A stretch of DNA of 64,000 nucleotides, from positions 16,287 through 80,286 of the forward strand of contig JBBAVI010000014.1 in assembly GCA_040397785.1 (NCBI GenBank). Reading direction: 5' to 3'. The stretch is from M3007 sp040397785 (GTDB lineage: Bacteria > Bacteroidota > Bacteroidia > Chitinophagales > Saprospiraceae). The translations under genes were made by a program, and so were the position numbers. The notes under the pieces are model-generated. The model saw only the letters and a list, made by a program, of their open reading frames with translations. It was not told the DNA's origin and ran no database searches. Below are positions 42,131 through 52,700 of the stretch, one piece after another (position 1 is the first letter of the stretch; the number at the start of each line of letters is the position of its first letter).

Positions 42131-43681
42131 TTAGTTGTTGTTGATAATCATTAATTTCTGGCACACCAATGTGTTTTTTTTGCTGCCTATGAATTGCAGA
42201 ACATACATACCCAAAGGATAATTTGCAACAGATATGGAAAACGGTTCTGGTGTGATATCTTTTTCTAAAATTATTTTTCCCTGTAAATCCATAAAGCGAA
42301 TTCTGCCAGAGGTAGAACAAGTCACATTTATTTCTGAAACGGTTGGATTCGGATAAGCCTTGAAAACAATCTCATTTTGGTCGGAAATATTTTCGGTTGG
42401 AACGCTGATGGTATCTAGGACAATCAGATCATTGCAGTTGTTGTCAGTATAGCAACCGTTTTCATCAAGCAACAGCAACCAGGTGAATCTCAATGGATAG
42501 GAAGATTCGTAATTGTTATTAGCGCCACCAATCAGGACAAGGTTATCATTTTCAGTGAAATCAAGACCGGTGAATCCTGATTCCCCCTTTGGATAAGATC
42601 CTAAACGATAACTTTTTTTCCAAAGCAACGCTCCTGCGGACGACCATTTTGCAACATGCCCTACTTTAAGAGAATCTCCTGCTATTACGCTGCTGCCAAC
42701 TGTATAAACATTTCCCTTTTGATTGATACTCATATTGTATTCAAATTCCTTATTTATAGGCCCCAATTCATTAGAACAAGCGGTGTTTATCAAATTATTA
42801 ATACTTACAACGTAAGTATGTAAACAATAATAAAAATTTGTGTTGATATGTTTTGATTCGGTAATATAAAACGTATCATTACCCGGCTGGCTAGATAATA
42901 ATGGCTGCCCTGTAAATGGGAGATCCTTTGATTCAACCAAGTTTCCGCTTGTATCGAGGGCGATGAACATATGTCCTACCTGCGATCCACCTGTTATTCC
43001 ATAGTCACATAATACAAGAATTTTGTCGCTGGTTTTCGCCCCGCCCATTGCCCGAATATAGGTTCGTTCTTGATCAGAGGGTAGCATCACATATTTCGTC
43101 CAAGCGATCTGGCTGTTTTTGTCAATTAGACTGACACTTAAATCATCCTGATTGCTCGTTTGAGAAGCGCGGACATTGACATGATAGGCTTTGCCATCGT
43201 GGCTGGGGAGTAGTACTCCACTAGTTGATGAAGTTGTGCTTGATATAAACTCGTGGTTCCATACCTGCGTACCATCTGGATCATATCCCAAAATTATGGC
43301 TCGCTGACCGTCGGTCGGGGTAGAAAAGGTTGTTTTATCCATAGCAAGCAATAAGCGGTCGCCCACCCAAAGTATTGGTTGTGTATTAACGACCTGATAA
43401 GATTGCGGCAATATGGAGTCGATCGCTGTATGCTTAACTAGTGATCCATCAAAAGTATATTGATCCAAATAGGTCCTAAAATTAGCCCCTGATAAGTCTA
43501 ATTGATAGGTGGCCTGCAATATATAAATTTTACTATTGTAAATACGGGGTGTTAGGCTTTGGGGATAAACTGTGTTTTCTACAGGATAGAGATATGATCC
43601 TGGGGATTGCGCTGCCAAAAAGTTAATAGCCAGCAGGGTAATAACGATCACAGATAATTTTGGTAATTTTATCATGGTCAT
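42131..43681 (-). CDS. T9SS type A secreted protein with beta-propeller-like body
   Basis: 516 residues. A signal peptide (1-24, ending NFLAAQ) is followed by a body with repeated strand blocks such as GQRAIILGYDPDGTQVWNHE and VAKWSSAGALLWKKSY, typical of PQQ-like or SBBP propellers. A type A sorting domain closes the protein (about 440-516: VFKAYPNPTVSEINV, FMDLQGKIILEK). It is surface-located or released; the ligand is unknown. An outer-membrane protein gene follows. Its start lies just downstream of a truncated PIN toxin fragment, so its promoter region may have been altered by that deletion. Confidence 0.82.
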   Translation of the reverse strand: MTMIKLPKLSVIVITLLAINFLAAQSPGSYLYPVENTVYPQSLTPRIYNSKIYILQATYQLDLSGANFRTYLDQYTFDGSLVKHTAIDSILPQSYQVVNTQPILWVGDRLLLAMDKTTFSTPTDGQRAIILGYDPDGTQVWNHEFISSTTSSTSGVLLPSHDGKAYHVNVRASQTSNQDDLSVSLIDKNSQIAWTKYVMLPSDQERTYIRAMGGAKTSDKILVLCDYGITGGSQVGHMFIALDTSGNLVESKDLPFTGQPLLSSQPGNDTFYITESKHINTNFYYCLHTYVVSINNLINTACSNELGPINKEFEYNMSINQKGNVYTVGSSVIAGDSLKVGHVAKWSSAGALLWKKSYRLGSYPKGESGFTGLDFTENDNLVLIGGANNNYESSYPLRFTWLLLLDENGCYTDNNCNDLIVLDTISVPTENISDQNEIVFKAYPNPTVSEINVTCSTSGRIRFMDLQGKIILEKDITPEPFSISVANYPLGMYVLQFIGSKKNTLVCQKLMIINNN

Positions 43682-43686
43682 CTTAA

Positions 43687-43767
43687 TTAAATTTTAAAAA
43701 GCCCAATCGTAGCCGATGGATTCAGCATAGCACTAAAAATGATATTGGTGTCAACTACAATTTTCAT
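43687..43767 (-). pseudogene. PIN-domain toxin truncated to 26 residues
   Basis: ATG at 43767, overlapping the antitoxin TGA. The frame reads MKIVVDTNIIFSAMLNPSAT and ends six codons later in a TAA. VVDTNIIFSA with its first catalytic aspartate is the classic PIN N-terminus, normally followed by about 110 more residues with three further acidic residues. All of that is missing. The break lies 6 bp upstream of the T9SS protein gene start. It cannot be an active nuclease. Confidence 0.8.
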
Positions 43768-43973
43768 TCTTGCTTCAAAAATCGGTGTTTATTTTCCTCC
43801 CACCATTGCTTGTTGACATCACGCGCCAACTGATCAATTTCATCTTGTGTGGCTTTGCTTTCAGATATGTTTTGTTTGTATTTGATGAAACGAATCATCA
43901 ATTCTAAATCCTCCCAGTTGATATTGGCGGGAAGTCTAATAATAACCTCACTGGCAGTTCTTTCTAAGATCAT
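43764..43973 (-). CDS. Antitoxin of a PIN toxin-antitoxin pair
   Basis: 69 residues. An N-terminal beta segment (TASEVIIRLPANINWEDLEL) precedes a helical, charged C-terminus (SKATQDEIDQLARDVNKQWW) of the kind that wraps a toxin. Its stop overlaps the toxin start in ATGA, the usual translational coupling of these pairs. The toxin is truncated, so this antitoxin now stands alone and may still act as a DNA-binding autorepressor or against other PIN toxins. A TAACTTTG box precedes it. Confidence 0.72.
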   Translation of the reverse strand: MILERTASEVIIRLPANINWEDLELMIRFIKYKQNISESKATQDEIDQLARDVNKQWWEENKHRFLKQE

Positions 43974-43994
43974 GCGTTAAAATTTAAAGATTTA

Positions 43995-44002
43995 CAAAGT
44001 TA
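43995..44002 (-). promoter_or_regulatory. -7 box of the antitoxin gene
   Basis: The minus strand reads TAACTTTG about 21 bp before the antitoxin ATG. The best -33 TTG is only 15 bp upstream, shorter than usual. Confidence 0.4.
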
Positions 44003-44136
44003 GCACAATATATGTTTCAATGCTCACTTTCAATTGCTCGATAGGTGTGTGTATGGTAATTAACGTTTGAATCTCATGTTTAGTTTCCTTTTTGGCTGAA
44101 TCGCAAGTGTTTCCACCCGTCAACAAACATATAAGT

Positions 44137-44177
44137 CAAAAGGTGCATGTTCCGTTTATGGATACACATACCTTTTG
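44137..44177 (-). terminator. Hairpin after the repeat adhesin gene
   Basis: CAAAAGGT (44137-44144) pairs with ACCTTTTG (44170-44177), with an ATGT/ACAT extension inside. It lies 29 bp beyond the adhesin stop. There is no long T tract, so termination strength is uncertain. Confidence 0.5.
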
Positions 44178-44205
44178 GTTATAAACGTTATTGGATTACG
44201 CGACC

Positions 44206-47200
44206 CTACCGCACCACCGTAACATCCCCCTTCAACACATAATCCGTTCCATCGGCCAGTTTCACCTCTGCATAATAAATATACACCCCGGGTAGTGTCG
44301 GTTGTCCACGGAAATCACCCGCCCAACCAGTGGGGCCATTGGCTTTGAAATTCCGAATTTCCTCTACTTTCTCGCCCCAACGGGTATAAATTTGCAATAC
44401 TTTGATGTCTATATCGCCATCTTCAGCGGAATAGATCGTGAAAATATTGTTGTTGTTGCTGCTCGGCTGAATCACGTTGGGAACAAATACTTTCGGACGT
44501 ACTTGGAAAAGATAATCGCCCCGTACTTCGCAAGCGCCATATCCTTTCAGCACGACCGTGTAACGGGTGGTTTCCAAAATAGTCGCAATCGTTTTCGGAC
44601 AATCCGCGCAACTAAGGCCCGTGGCAGGCGTCCAGGTAATGGACAGCGGATCGAAGCCTTTAGGTGCTTCCAACGTAACTTTAGCACCTGCATTTACCCA
44701 GGCTGAATCGGAAAATGCCGACACGGTGCCGCTGGGAGCGACCAAACTCACGGGCTCGGTGATCGTACAGCCATTGGCATCGGTCACTTCCACCGTATAG
44801 GCGCCGGGGGCCAAAGACTCAAACAGCACCGGCGTTATACCATCTGCCGGAAATTCTGTGTTGTTGCAGGCCACAGTATAAGGTGGCGTTCCACCCGCAA
44901 TCTGAACCAATTTAATGACACCGGGCTTGAAACATTCAACCGGCTCCGTGGCTAAAGCAGGCAAAAGGGGTTGCGGCGCGGTCAAAGACACCGTCGTGTT
45001 GGTTTCGCAGCCATTGGCATCACGTACCGTAACGGCATAGTTTCCAGCCGGTAAATTATTGATTTGGGGAGTAGTGGCTGCATTGCTCCAAGTGTAACTG
45101 AAAGGTGGAACCCCGCCTGTGGGCGTAACCAGGGCCACGCCCGTGCTCGATCCATCGCAAGGCACAGAATACCCGTTAAAATTGGAACTTACTTTAGCCG
45201 CCGCAGCCACAGGGGGCGACAAGGCGGTATACGTGGTCACCGTACTGTCGCAGCCAAATTTATTGGTCAAATTCTGCACGACTTTCCCGGTATCCTGCGC
45301 AAAACAGGAGATTTGCTCATAATTGGTTACACTCGGTAGGTTTACGACCAAGGCTAATTGCGCAGTTGCCGTACAACCATCGTTATCTTTTACCGTCACG
45401 CGATAATTTCCTGCCTGAGTTACCGTAATGGAATTGCTGGTTTGTCCGTTCGACCAGGTATATTGTGGGTAGGTGCCGCTGGCCGAAAACACACTTTGTT
45501 CGCCCGCACACACCGCAGGAATACCGCTTACCTGCACACTCGGATTGGCCGGAATACTCGCCAATTGCACAGCAGTACCCGTACATCCCAAGGCATCGGT
45601 TACCGTAACGGTATAGGCTCCATTGTTCTGCACCGAAATACTGGCGGTATTGCCCCCAGTAGACCAATTATAAAGGAAGGTACCCGTACCTGCGTTCGCG
45701 CTTAATGCCAACTGGTCATTGCAGGCATAAGGGGCTGTGTTGATTTGCGCTACAGGGGCCGTGCTGATGCTCAAATTGCGCTGGGTAGATCCGGTACATC
45801 CATTGACATCGGTGACCGTGACCGAAAATGTTCCGCCCTGGTTGACGGTAATGTCTGGGGTCATCGCGCCCGTCGACCAATTGTATTGGATAAAATTGCC
45901 ATTTACCGCAAACATACTGTTGCTGCCCGGGCAAATAAGTTGTATGCCACTCATCGTAGGCAAAACAGGAGGCAGCACCAGCAATTGCGCATTGGCCGTA
46001 GCCGTGCAATTGTTGATATCCGTAACCGTAACCGTGAAACTTCCGGTTTGTCCCACCATGATGCTGGCCACATTTTGTCCATTTGACCAATTATATTGGC
46101 TGAAATTGCCACTTGCCTGCAAAGCGCCCGTTGCGCCTGCACACACCTGTAATGGCCCATTGATGCTTACCTGCGGATTTGCAGGAATACTCACGGCTTG
46201 GGTTGCAACCCCTGTACAGCCCAGCGCATCGGTGACTGTCACAGTATAATTGCCGTTGCTTAGGGCTGCAAGCGTAGGTGTAGTCGCTCCGGTAGACCAA
46301 ATATAGCCATTCAGGCCGATGCTGGTCGATAACGCCATTTGGCTGTTGCAAGCGTAGGGTGCTACGGCAATGCTCGGACTGGGTGGTGTGCTGATGCTTA
46401 AAGATGAACTGGCCGTGCCGGTACATCCATTGGCATCCGTCACGGTGACCACGTATGCGCCGTTTTGATTGACCTGAATAGTGGGTGTATTGCCCCCCGA
46501 AGACCATTGGTACTGGGTGAAATTGCCATTCGCCGTAAAACTAGCCGATCCGCCCGGACAAATAACAGGTGGCCCGGAAACAGTCGTTTGTACCGGTGCG
46601 AGCACTGTAAAGGGCCTATTTGCGGTCGTAGTACAGTTATTTTGGTCCGTAACCGTTACGGTATAAGTACCGCTTTGGGTAATAGTAACGGCATTGGCAG
46701 CAGCACCGGCAGACCATATATATTGGTTAAAATTGCCGCTTGCCAACAATTGTGCAGATGCGCCACTGCACACCTGCGCAGGTCCGGTGATACTTACCTG
46801 CGGGTTGGCAGGAATTGCCACGGTTTGGGTGTTCACGCCCGTGCAACCCGTCGCATCGGTGACGGTTACCTGGTAACTGCCGTTGTTTTGAACAGATAGG
46901 GTGGGTGTGGTTGCGCCTGTCGACCAATTGTAAGTATTGAATCCGCTTCCCGGGGTAAGTGTGAGTTGTCCATTGCAAGTATAGGGAGAAACACCAATAC
47001 TGATACTTAATTGATTTCCAATGGTTAAGGTGTGTGTCGTGCTGGCGGTACAACCCAAGGCATCCGTTACCGTTACGGTGAAGTTGCCGTTCTGATTTGC
47101 CGAAATGGTGGGAAGGGTACTACCGTTCGACCATAAATATTGTGGAAAAGTGTTGGTCAAACTCAATTGTGCCGCGCCACCCGGACAAATTTGCGTCGCA

Positions 47201-49506
47201 CCGATCACCACAGCAACCGGATTGTTTGGAATTTGAACCGTTTGAATGGCGGTACCCGTACATCCCAAGGCATCGGTTACCGTTACCGTATATGTCCCGT
47301 TGGATTGTACCGCAACCTGTTGTGCATTCAATCCATTTGACCAATTATAACTGATAAAGCCCGGGTCGGCGCTGATTTGCAATTGATTATTACAGATATA
47401 AGGCGCTTGGGCAATTTGGGTGCTCAAAGCCGTGGTAACATTGAGCGGATGCACGGTGGTGCCGGTACAACCGTTTGCATCGGTAACGGTAACCGTATAA
47501 TTGCCGCTTTGATTGACGGAAATATTCGCTTGCATGCCGCCATTCGACCAGGCGTATTGACTAAAGGTATTGCCTGCGTTCAATTGCGCTGCGGTTCCGA
47601 TACAAATCGTTGCCGGTCCTGTGATGGCAGGTTGTGGCAACGGTGTAGCGGTAACCACCAAATCGTCGGTTGCCGTACAGCCGTTCAAATCGGTCACGGT
47701 GACGGTGTACGTTCCACTGGAGGCAACGCTGATATTCGGCGTATTTGCGCCGCCGGTCCAGGTGTATTGTACAAAACCAGCGGTTGCTTGCAATTGACTA
47801 CTGCCACCCGTGCAGAATTGTGCAAGACCATTTACCCCCACTTGCGGGTTGGCTGGAATAGTGATGGTTTGGGTAGCAGCGCCGGTACATCCAACCCCGG
47901 CCGTAACGGTTACGGTGTACGACCCACCCGCCTGAACGGCAATGGATTGGGTGGTCGCTGCATTTGACCATAAATAGCCTTGATACCCGGGGTCTGCATT
48001 TAAGGTCATTTGACCATCGCAGTTGTAGGGTAGGGTAGCAATCATGGGGGCCGGTGCGGCGGTAATATTAAAATTGTGGGTATCGGTGCCTTGGCATTGG
48101 TTGGTATCTACCACCATTACGGTGTAAGTACCGGTTTGGTTTACCTGAATAGTCGGTGTGGTGGCACCTGTTGACCATAAATAGCTTGTAAAGCCGGGGT
48201 TGGCGACGAGGGTGCCCGATTGGCCCGGGCAAGCGACCGTTGGGCCGCTGACCACAATATTGGGGGACGCAACGGTACTGACCGCCAGGGAGCTGGTGCC
48301 TGTGCAGCCAATGCTGTTACTGACCGTTACCGTGTACGTACCTGCGCTATTGATGGTAATGGCGGGGGTGTTTTGGCTACTAGACCAGGCATAACTGAAA
48401 AATACGCCGCCCTGTGTGGTCAAGGTAGCGGTGCCTCCCGGACACAAAATAGGTTGTATCAATACGGGTGCTGGTGGAACAACCGGCTGTACAATAAAAG
48501 TAGATGTATTGGTGCAGCCAAAAGCATTGGTGGCCGTCACGGTGTAGGTGCCTGGTTGCGTCACCACAATGCGGCGGGTAGTTTGTCCGGTTGACCAACT
48601 AAAGAACAGCAAATTCGGATCCGTTACGGCCAAGGTATCTTTCATACCCGGACAAATAGCTGGTTTGGTAGCGGTAATGTTAAAAGGCAAAATTTCCCCT
48701 GAATTGATCCCGTAAAGCGTCGAACCTGTACAACCCAGTGCCGTTGTTACTGTCACCTGGTAAGTGCCAGGTTCATACACTGTAACGGGTGTTCCGGTGG
48801 GGCCGTGGTCCCAAGTGTAGGTAACATAGGGTCCGCCTTGGACTACCAGCGTGGCACTGTCTCCTGTTGGGCACAGCAAATTCGGGCCAGCAATAGTTGG
48901 GGAAACAGGTGGCGCATATGCAATTGTATGAGAATCTGTTTTAGTACAACCGTTTTGGTCCGTCACCGTAAGGGTATAGGTGCCCGGCCCTGTAATCGGG
49001 ATGGGACTAAAAACACCGCCAGAACCAGGGTTCCAACTAAAACTTTCTAGGATATACCCACCTACATCTGCCATAATTTCGCCAAAATCCCCAAAACAAA
49101 TGACGGTAGGGCCCTTAATAACCAATGGGCCATCATAAAAAGGCAAAGAGGTATAATTATTCAAGTGGTGATCACAGCCAAAACCGGCATCGTCATAACT
49201 GTACGCTGCGCCGCCTGGAACTACAATTTTATGCGCGTTTTGACCGGTTGACCAGGGCACCACAATGGGGGTATTTATGCCCCCAGGGGTTTGTAAAAAA
49301 GCACCCAGTGTTACTGTTTTATCCGTACAATTCACCAGCGCTTCAACCACACATCGAAGGTGACCTTCTGTTTCAAGGGAAGCAATCGAATCTGCGGGTG
49401 GATTATCTGGAAATGCCGTTGCCTGTGCAGGAAATGCAAGTAAAATCAGCATAAGGAAGACAACGAAGTATTGGGTAGTTTTGTGTAGCAGTGGGCACAT
49501 AGGCAT
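44206..49506 (-). CDS. Giant T9SS type B adhesin with PKD/SprB-like repeats
   Basis: 1766 residues. A signal peptide (about 10-31) and a short unique domain (to about 130) are followed by about 18 tandem Ig/PKD-like modules of roughly 70 residues (about 130-1430). Each has a pattern ICPG...L.A...F..Y.WS.G..TP.I.V...G.YTVTVTD..GCTG. Two SprB-type modules follow (for example GNYAVTVRDANGC). The C-terminal gliding-motility-associated type B sorting domain (about 1672-1766) contains FVPNVIQPSSNNNNIF and YTRWGEKVEEI. It is exported by T9SS to the cell surface, probably for adhesion or gliding. Two conserved cysteines per module probably form disulfides. It is transcribed alone. Confidence 0.93.
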   Translation of the reverse strand: MPMCPLLHKTTQYFVVFLMLILLAFPAQATAFPDNPPADSIASLETEGHLRCVVEALVNCTDKTVTLGAFLQTPGGINTPIVVPWSTGQNAHKIVVPGGAAYSYDDAGFGCDHHLNNYTSLPFYDGPLVIKGPTVICFGDFGEIMADVGGYILESFSWNPGSGGVFSPIPITGPGTYTLTVTDQNGCTKTDSHTIAYAPPVSPTIAGPNLLCPTGDSATLVVQGGPYVTYTWDHGPTGTPVTVYEPGTYQVTVTTALGCTGSTLYGINSGEILPFNITATKPAICPGMKDTLAVTDPNLLFFSWSTGQTTRRIVVTQPGTYTVTATNAFGCTNTSTFIVQPVVPPAPVLIQPILCPGGTATLTTQGGVFFSYAWSSSQNTPAITINSAGTYTVTVSNSIGCTGTSSLAVSTVASPNIVVSGPTVACPGQSGTLVANPGFTSYLWSTGATTPTIQVNQTGTYTVMVVDTNQCQGTDTHNFNITAAPAPMIATLPYNCDGQMTLNADPGYQGYLWSNAATTQSIAVQAGGSYTVTVTAGVGCTGAATQTITIPANPQVGVNGLAQFCTGGSSQLQATAGFVQYTWTGGANTPNISVASSGTYTVTVTDLNGCTATDDLVVTATPLPQPAITGPATICIGTAAQLNAGNTFSQYAWSNGGMQANISVNQSGNYTVTVTDANGCTGTTVHPLNVTTALSTQIAQAPYICNNQLQISADPGFISYNWSNGLNAQQVAVQSNGTYTVTVTDALGCTGTAIQTVQIPNNPVAVVIGATQICPGGAAQLSLTNTFPQYLWSNGSTLPTISANQNGNFTVTVTDALGCTASTTHTLTIGNQLSISIGVSPYTCNGQLTLTPGSGFNTYNWSTGATTPTLSVQNNGSYQVTVTDATGCTGVNTQTVAIPANPQVSITGPAQVCSGASAQLLASGNFNQYIWSAGAAANAVTITQSGTYTVTVTDQNNCTTTANRPFTVLAPVQTTVSGPPVICPGGSASFTANGNFTQYQWSSGGNTPTIQVNQNGAYVVTVTDANGCTGTASSSLSISTPPSPSIAVAPYACNSQMALSTSIGLNGYIWSTGATTPTLAALSNGNYTVTVTDALGCTGVATQAVSIPANPQVSINGPLQVCAGATGALQASGNFSQYNWSNGQNVASIMVGQTGSFTVTVTDINNCTATANAQLLVLPPVLPTMSGIQLICPGSNSMFAVNGNFIQYNWSTGAMTPDITVNQGGTFSVTVTDVNGCTGSTQRNLSISTAPVAQINTAPYACNDQLALSANAGTGTFLYNWSTGGNTASISVQNNGAYTVTVTDALGCTGTAVQLASIPANPSVQVSGIPAVCAGEQSVFSASGTYPQYTWSNGQTSNSITVTQAGNYRVTVKDNDGCTATAQLALVVNLPSVTNYEQISCFAQDTGKVVQNLTNKFGCDSTVTTYTALSPPVAAAAKVSSNFNGYSVPCDGSSTGVALVTPTGGVPPFSYTWSNAATTPQINNLPAGNYAVTVRDANGCETNTTVSLTAPQPLLPALATEPVECFKPGVIKLVQIAGGTPPYTVACNNTEFPADGITPVLFESLAPGAYTVEVTDANGCTITEPVSLVAPSGTVSAFSDSAWVNAGAKVTLEAPKGFDPLSITWTPATGLSCADCPKTIATILETTRYTVVLKGYGACEVRGDYLFQVRPKVFVPNVIQPSSNNNNIFTIYSAEDGDIDIKVLQIYTRWGEKVEEIRNFKANGPTGWAGDFRGQPTLPGVYIYYAEVKLADGTDYVLKGDVTVVR
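45721..48021 (-). repeat. Higher-order coding repeat in the adhesin (627-bp period)
   Basis: One module type, recognised by PYxCNxQ and the linker IPANPxV, recurs at 48019, 47392, 46975, 46348 and 45721 (position of the same cysteine codon). The spacings are 627, 417, 627 and 627 bp, that is 209, 139, 209 and 209 codons. The modules therefore come in sets of three, with one set reduced to two. This points to duplication or loss of whole blocks. Confidence 0.88.
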
Positions 49507-49711
49507 AGATTGTTTTTCGCTTTAAAAGAGGGGTACTGTTTTAGTAACAGCAAATAGGTTAATCGAAGGTACAATACAAAATTAAATTTTGACAAAATTT
49601 TTAAATGGGATATTTAGTTAGATGCTGTAATATACTTATTTGCTGCCTTTTTTATAAAAAATACTTTCTTTTGTTGGTAATTTATCCTAAAACCTTATTT
49701 TTGTTGGGATA

Positions 49712-49762
49712 AAAATAAAAAGGCCCACAAACATATTGCAATGCAAAATGTCTGTGGGCCTT
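49712..49762 (-). terminator. Terminator of the 1513-residue protein gene
   Basis: On the minus strand AAGGCCCACA (49762-49753) pairs with TGTGGGCCTT (49729-49720), extended by ACAT/ATGT inside and followed by TTTATTTTTA. The remaining gap up to 49506 upstream of the adhesin is AT-rich with no gene. Confidence 0.88.
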
Positions 49763-49787
49763 CAAATAGCAAATAATATTTTATGAT

Positions 49788-52700
49788 TTAGTCTTTTTTC
49801 CGACCACTGCGTACCCGGTTTACGAAAGCATCCGCGATAGAAGGGTTGGCCGCTACAACCTCATAGGTTTCTCCGTCTTTCATTTTTATTTGGGTGTCTT
49901 TTGGCTTTAGTCCCAACAGTAAGTCGTTAAAACGGGTACTGCTCGATACAACATTGAGTGCACCCGATTGATACCCAAAGAAATACCATAAGTCCGCGCT
50001 GGCCTTGATGTACAAATAAAAGCGATCGTCTTGGCTGCCCGGCATTTTATATTCCACAAAAACGGTCATGGTTTTATTGATTGGTTGCCCATTGATCGAA
50101 ATTACCGGTATTTTATCCTCTAAATTGAGGAAAGATTGGTATTCCTGGTTCCAAATCACATTATGCCGTCCGAGCATGAAACTGTATTTGTTGTCGGCTT
50201 TAGGCAGCACAATCAGGTTGTTACGCATATTCGCCATCGACTCTTCCACTTCCTTATCGTCGGTGATAAAGTGGTTGAGCATCGGCGTGTAAAAGGCGGC
50301 ATTGGTGTTGTAAATAGCGGGTGGCATATCAAATGTAACCGCGTTGATTTCATTGAGCATCAAATCATACAACACTTTCGGAATGGTCATTTCCATGGCC
50401 GTCATGAACTCACCATTGATGGTATAGCTCGTAGAGTCTGTGATGTTGTTAAAATCGGATTTCAAACGCCCCGCACCCGTAACTTTCATATACGCCAAAC
50501 CAGAACCCAGGTTAAGTGGCCCTTCCGCAACCACTGTACCCACCCGGTTGTCAAAAATCATCTTAGCGCCTCGCCGGGCATTGCCGACCACACGGGCGGA
50601 GTCGCCAAAAATAAAGCGGTCGGTTTTAGGCTCGTATTTCATGACGCCTTCACAATCCATGAGCGCCCGGTCCACCCGCGCATACGCAGGCAGCAACACG
50701 CGCGGATAAGCTTCGCCGGTTTCGCGCGATAGGTAAAACCCCGTCACCAACGGATCGCCGTCTTCGTTTTTGGCATTCTTAATACGCAAAGTAGGGTCGT
50801 TTTTGTCTACCTCAGTATAAACACTAAACCATTGATTATTAGGCAGTTTTGCGGCTTCAAGTTTGGCAAAACCTTCAAAACGCATGTTCTTTTGATTCGC
50901 TTTCAAAATCGCCTGCCCTTTAAAAAGGGATTTTACGTCCATCCGGAAACTGTCCTTCTCTGCAATGTCACCCGCTGCAGTAGTCAATACGTTTTTAGTG
51001 TTGGGTGTACCGGGGCCGCGGCGCTCACCCACAATATTGTTGAAAAACACTTCTTGCTCGTGCTCCGGAATATTGTATTCGTAGTATCCGGTTGCTTTGT
51101 ACAGTTTTTTACCCAAAATATCGATGGTAGCACGGTTAATCGTATGGTACCGGTTTACGGTATCCGCAATGATTTTCGCATTGGTCAGCTGCTTCATTTT
51201 ACCGCCCGAAAGAATTTCTATGTCTACCGAATCGGGATAGATATAAGCATCTGCCGATTTGATCACTTGCACACCACCCACTTTGAGCAGGTTGGTTTTC
51301 ATGTCGTACAAGGCCGTTTTACCCGAAAATGCAAGCGAGTCCTGGGTCGGATCAATGGAAACGAAAGCACCCAGTTTTTTCTCATCGGCCTTAAACTTGA
51401 TTGTTTTTTCGCGCATATCCCAGGTAAATTCGTTCATCGACGTGCGGTATTGATCGAGCGGCAGGGTAGTGGTCGCACTTTCGGAATTCGCTTTAAAGAA
51501 ACCGGTTTGCTTGTCAAAATCCAGTTCTCCATCTACATTACGGGAGTCAAACGCGATCCCTTTGCCATCCAATGACTTAATTTCGAGGTTTGCGGTATCG
51601 GCACTTGCCTGAAACGGTCCATAAGAGATGATTTTAGAGGTCAATTTACCCTCGGCCCATTCAAACTCCCCTTTACCTTTCAAACCAGAGGGCGTTAGGA
51701 TCAAAATGCCCTTGTGTGTGTACCCAAGCGCGCGAAACAAATCAAAGGCCTTTCCTTTACTTTCTACATACATGGAGTCTTTGAACGGTAACCAGTTTAC
51801 AGATACGTTTTCACCCGCGGCTTGGGGTACTTTTACAGCACTTGCACGGTCTTCGGTCATGAAAAACTTCTTCGCCGTACCCGTTGTCTGCCGGGGTCGG
51901 AAAACCAAATCCTCCGATTCTATATCCGCCGTCAAGTATTCCAGTTTGCCTTTTCCCAAAAAGCCTTTGTTGCTCAAATCAAGGGTGCCTGTAAAGTTGC
52001 CCTTTTTCGAGTAAGTCGTGTAGCCAACGGCAGGTGTTCGATGCACAAAACCAAAGGATTTGTCCTCTGTACGCACCACAATGGTTTCTTTAAACGACGG
52101 GAAAATGGTGGCAGGAAACAGTTCGCCCCGAAATTTAAGTTGTTCTTTGGTATAACTATCCAAGCCATTGAACGAAAACGGGTCGAGTTTAAAGTAAAAA
52201 GAGTCGCGTTTGTACACCCCGCGTTGGGTTTCGGGCCGATCGTAAAAGACAAAAGAGGGCTTTTTTGTTTGCAAGGACGGAAAAATGGATAATTCTTCTT
52301 TACCCGATTTGTTGTTCGGCGCATCCACCAGCAACACACCCGACACCAATTCGACCGAGGAGTTCATGGCATTGGCAACTGGTTGACCGTCTTTAGTGAC
52401 TTTATCGGGCTCTGGCAAATAAAAATCCAGGAAACGCACAGAATCAAAGGCAACCTGGTAAGATTCGTAGGTAAATTGCATATCAGAGCCCTGAAACAAA
52501 GCAAAACCGGCAAAAAGTTTACCTCCAAAGCGCATGTCGCGGTTTTTCAGCAGGGTAACTTCTTTTTCATTCGGAATCAATCCCACTTTCTGACGCTGGC
52601 TCAGTTCAATCTTTTTTACCTCGTAGATATCGGTCTCTTTGGTTTTGAGGTCGAGTTTTGCATTGGCTTTGGTGCTGGAAGATTGAATATTAATGCCATC

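Noticed and set aside
45737..46249. Several plus-strand frames inside the repeat adhesin
   Set aside because: They repeat with the same period as the adhesin modules and are antisense shadows of the repeats.
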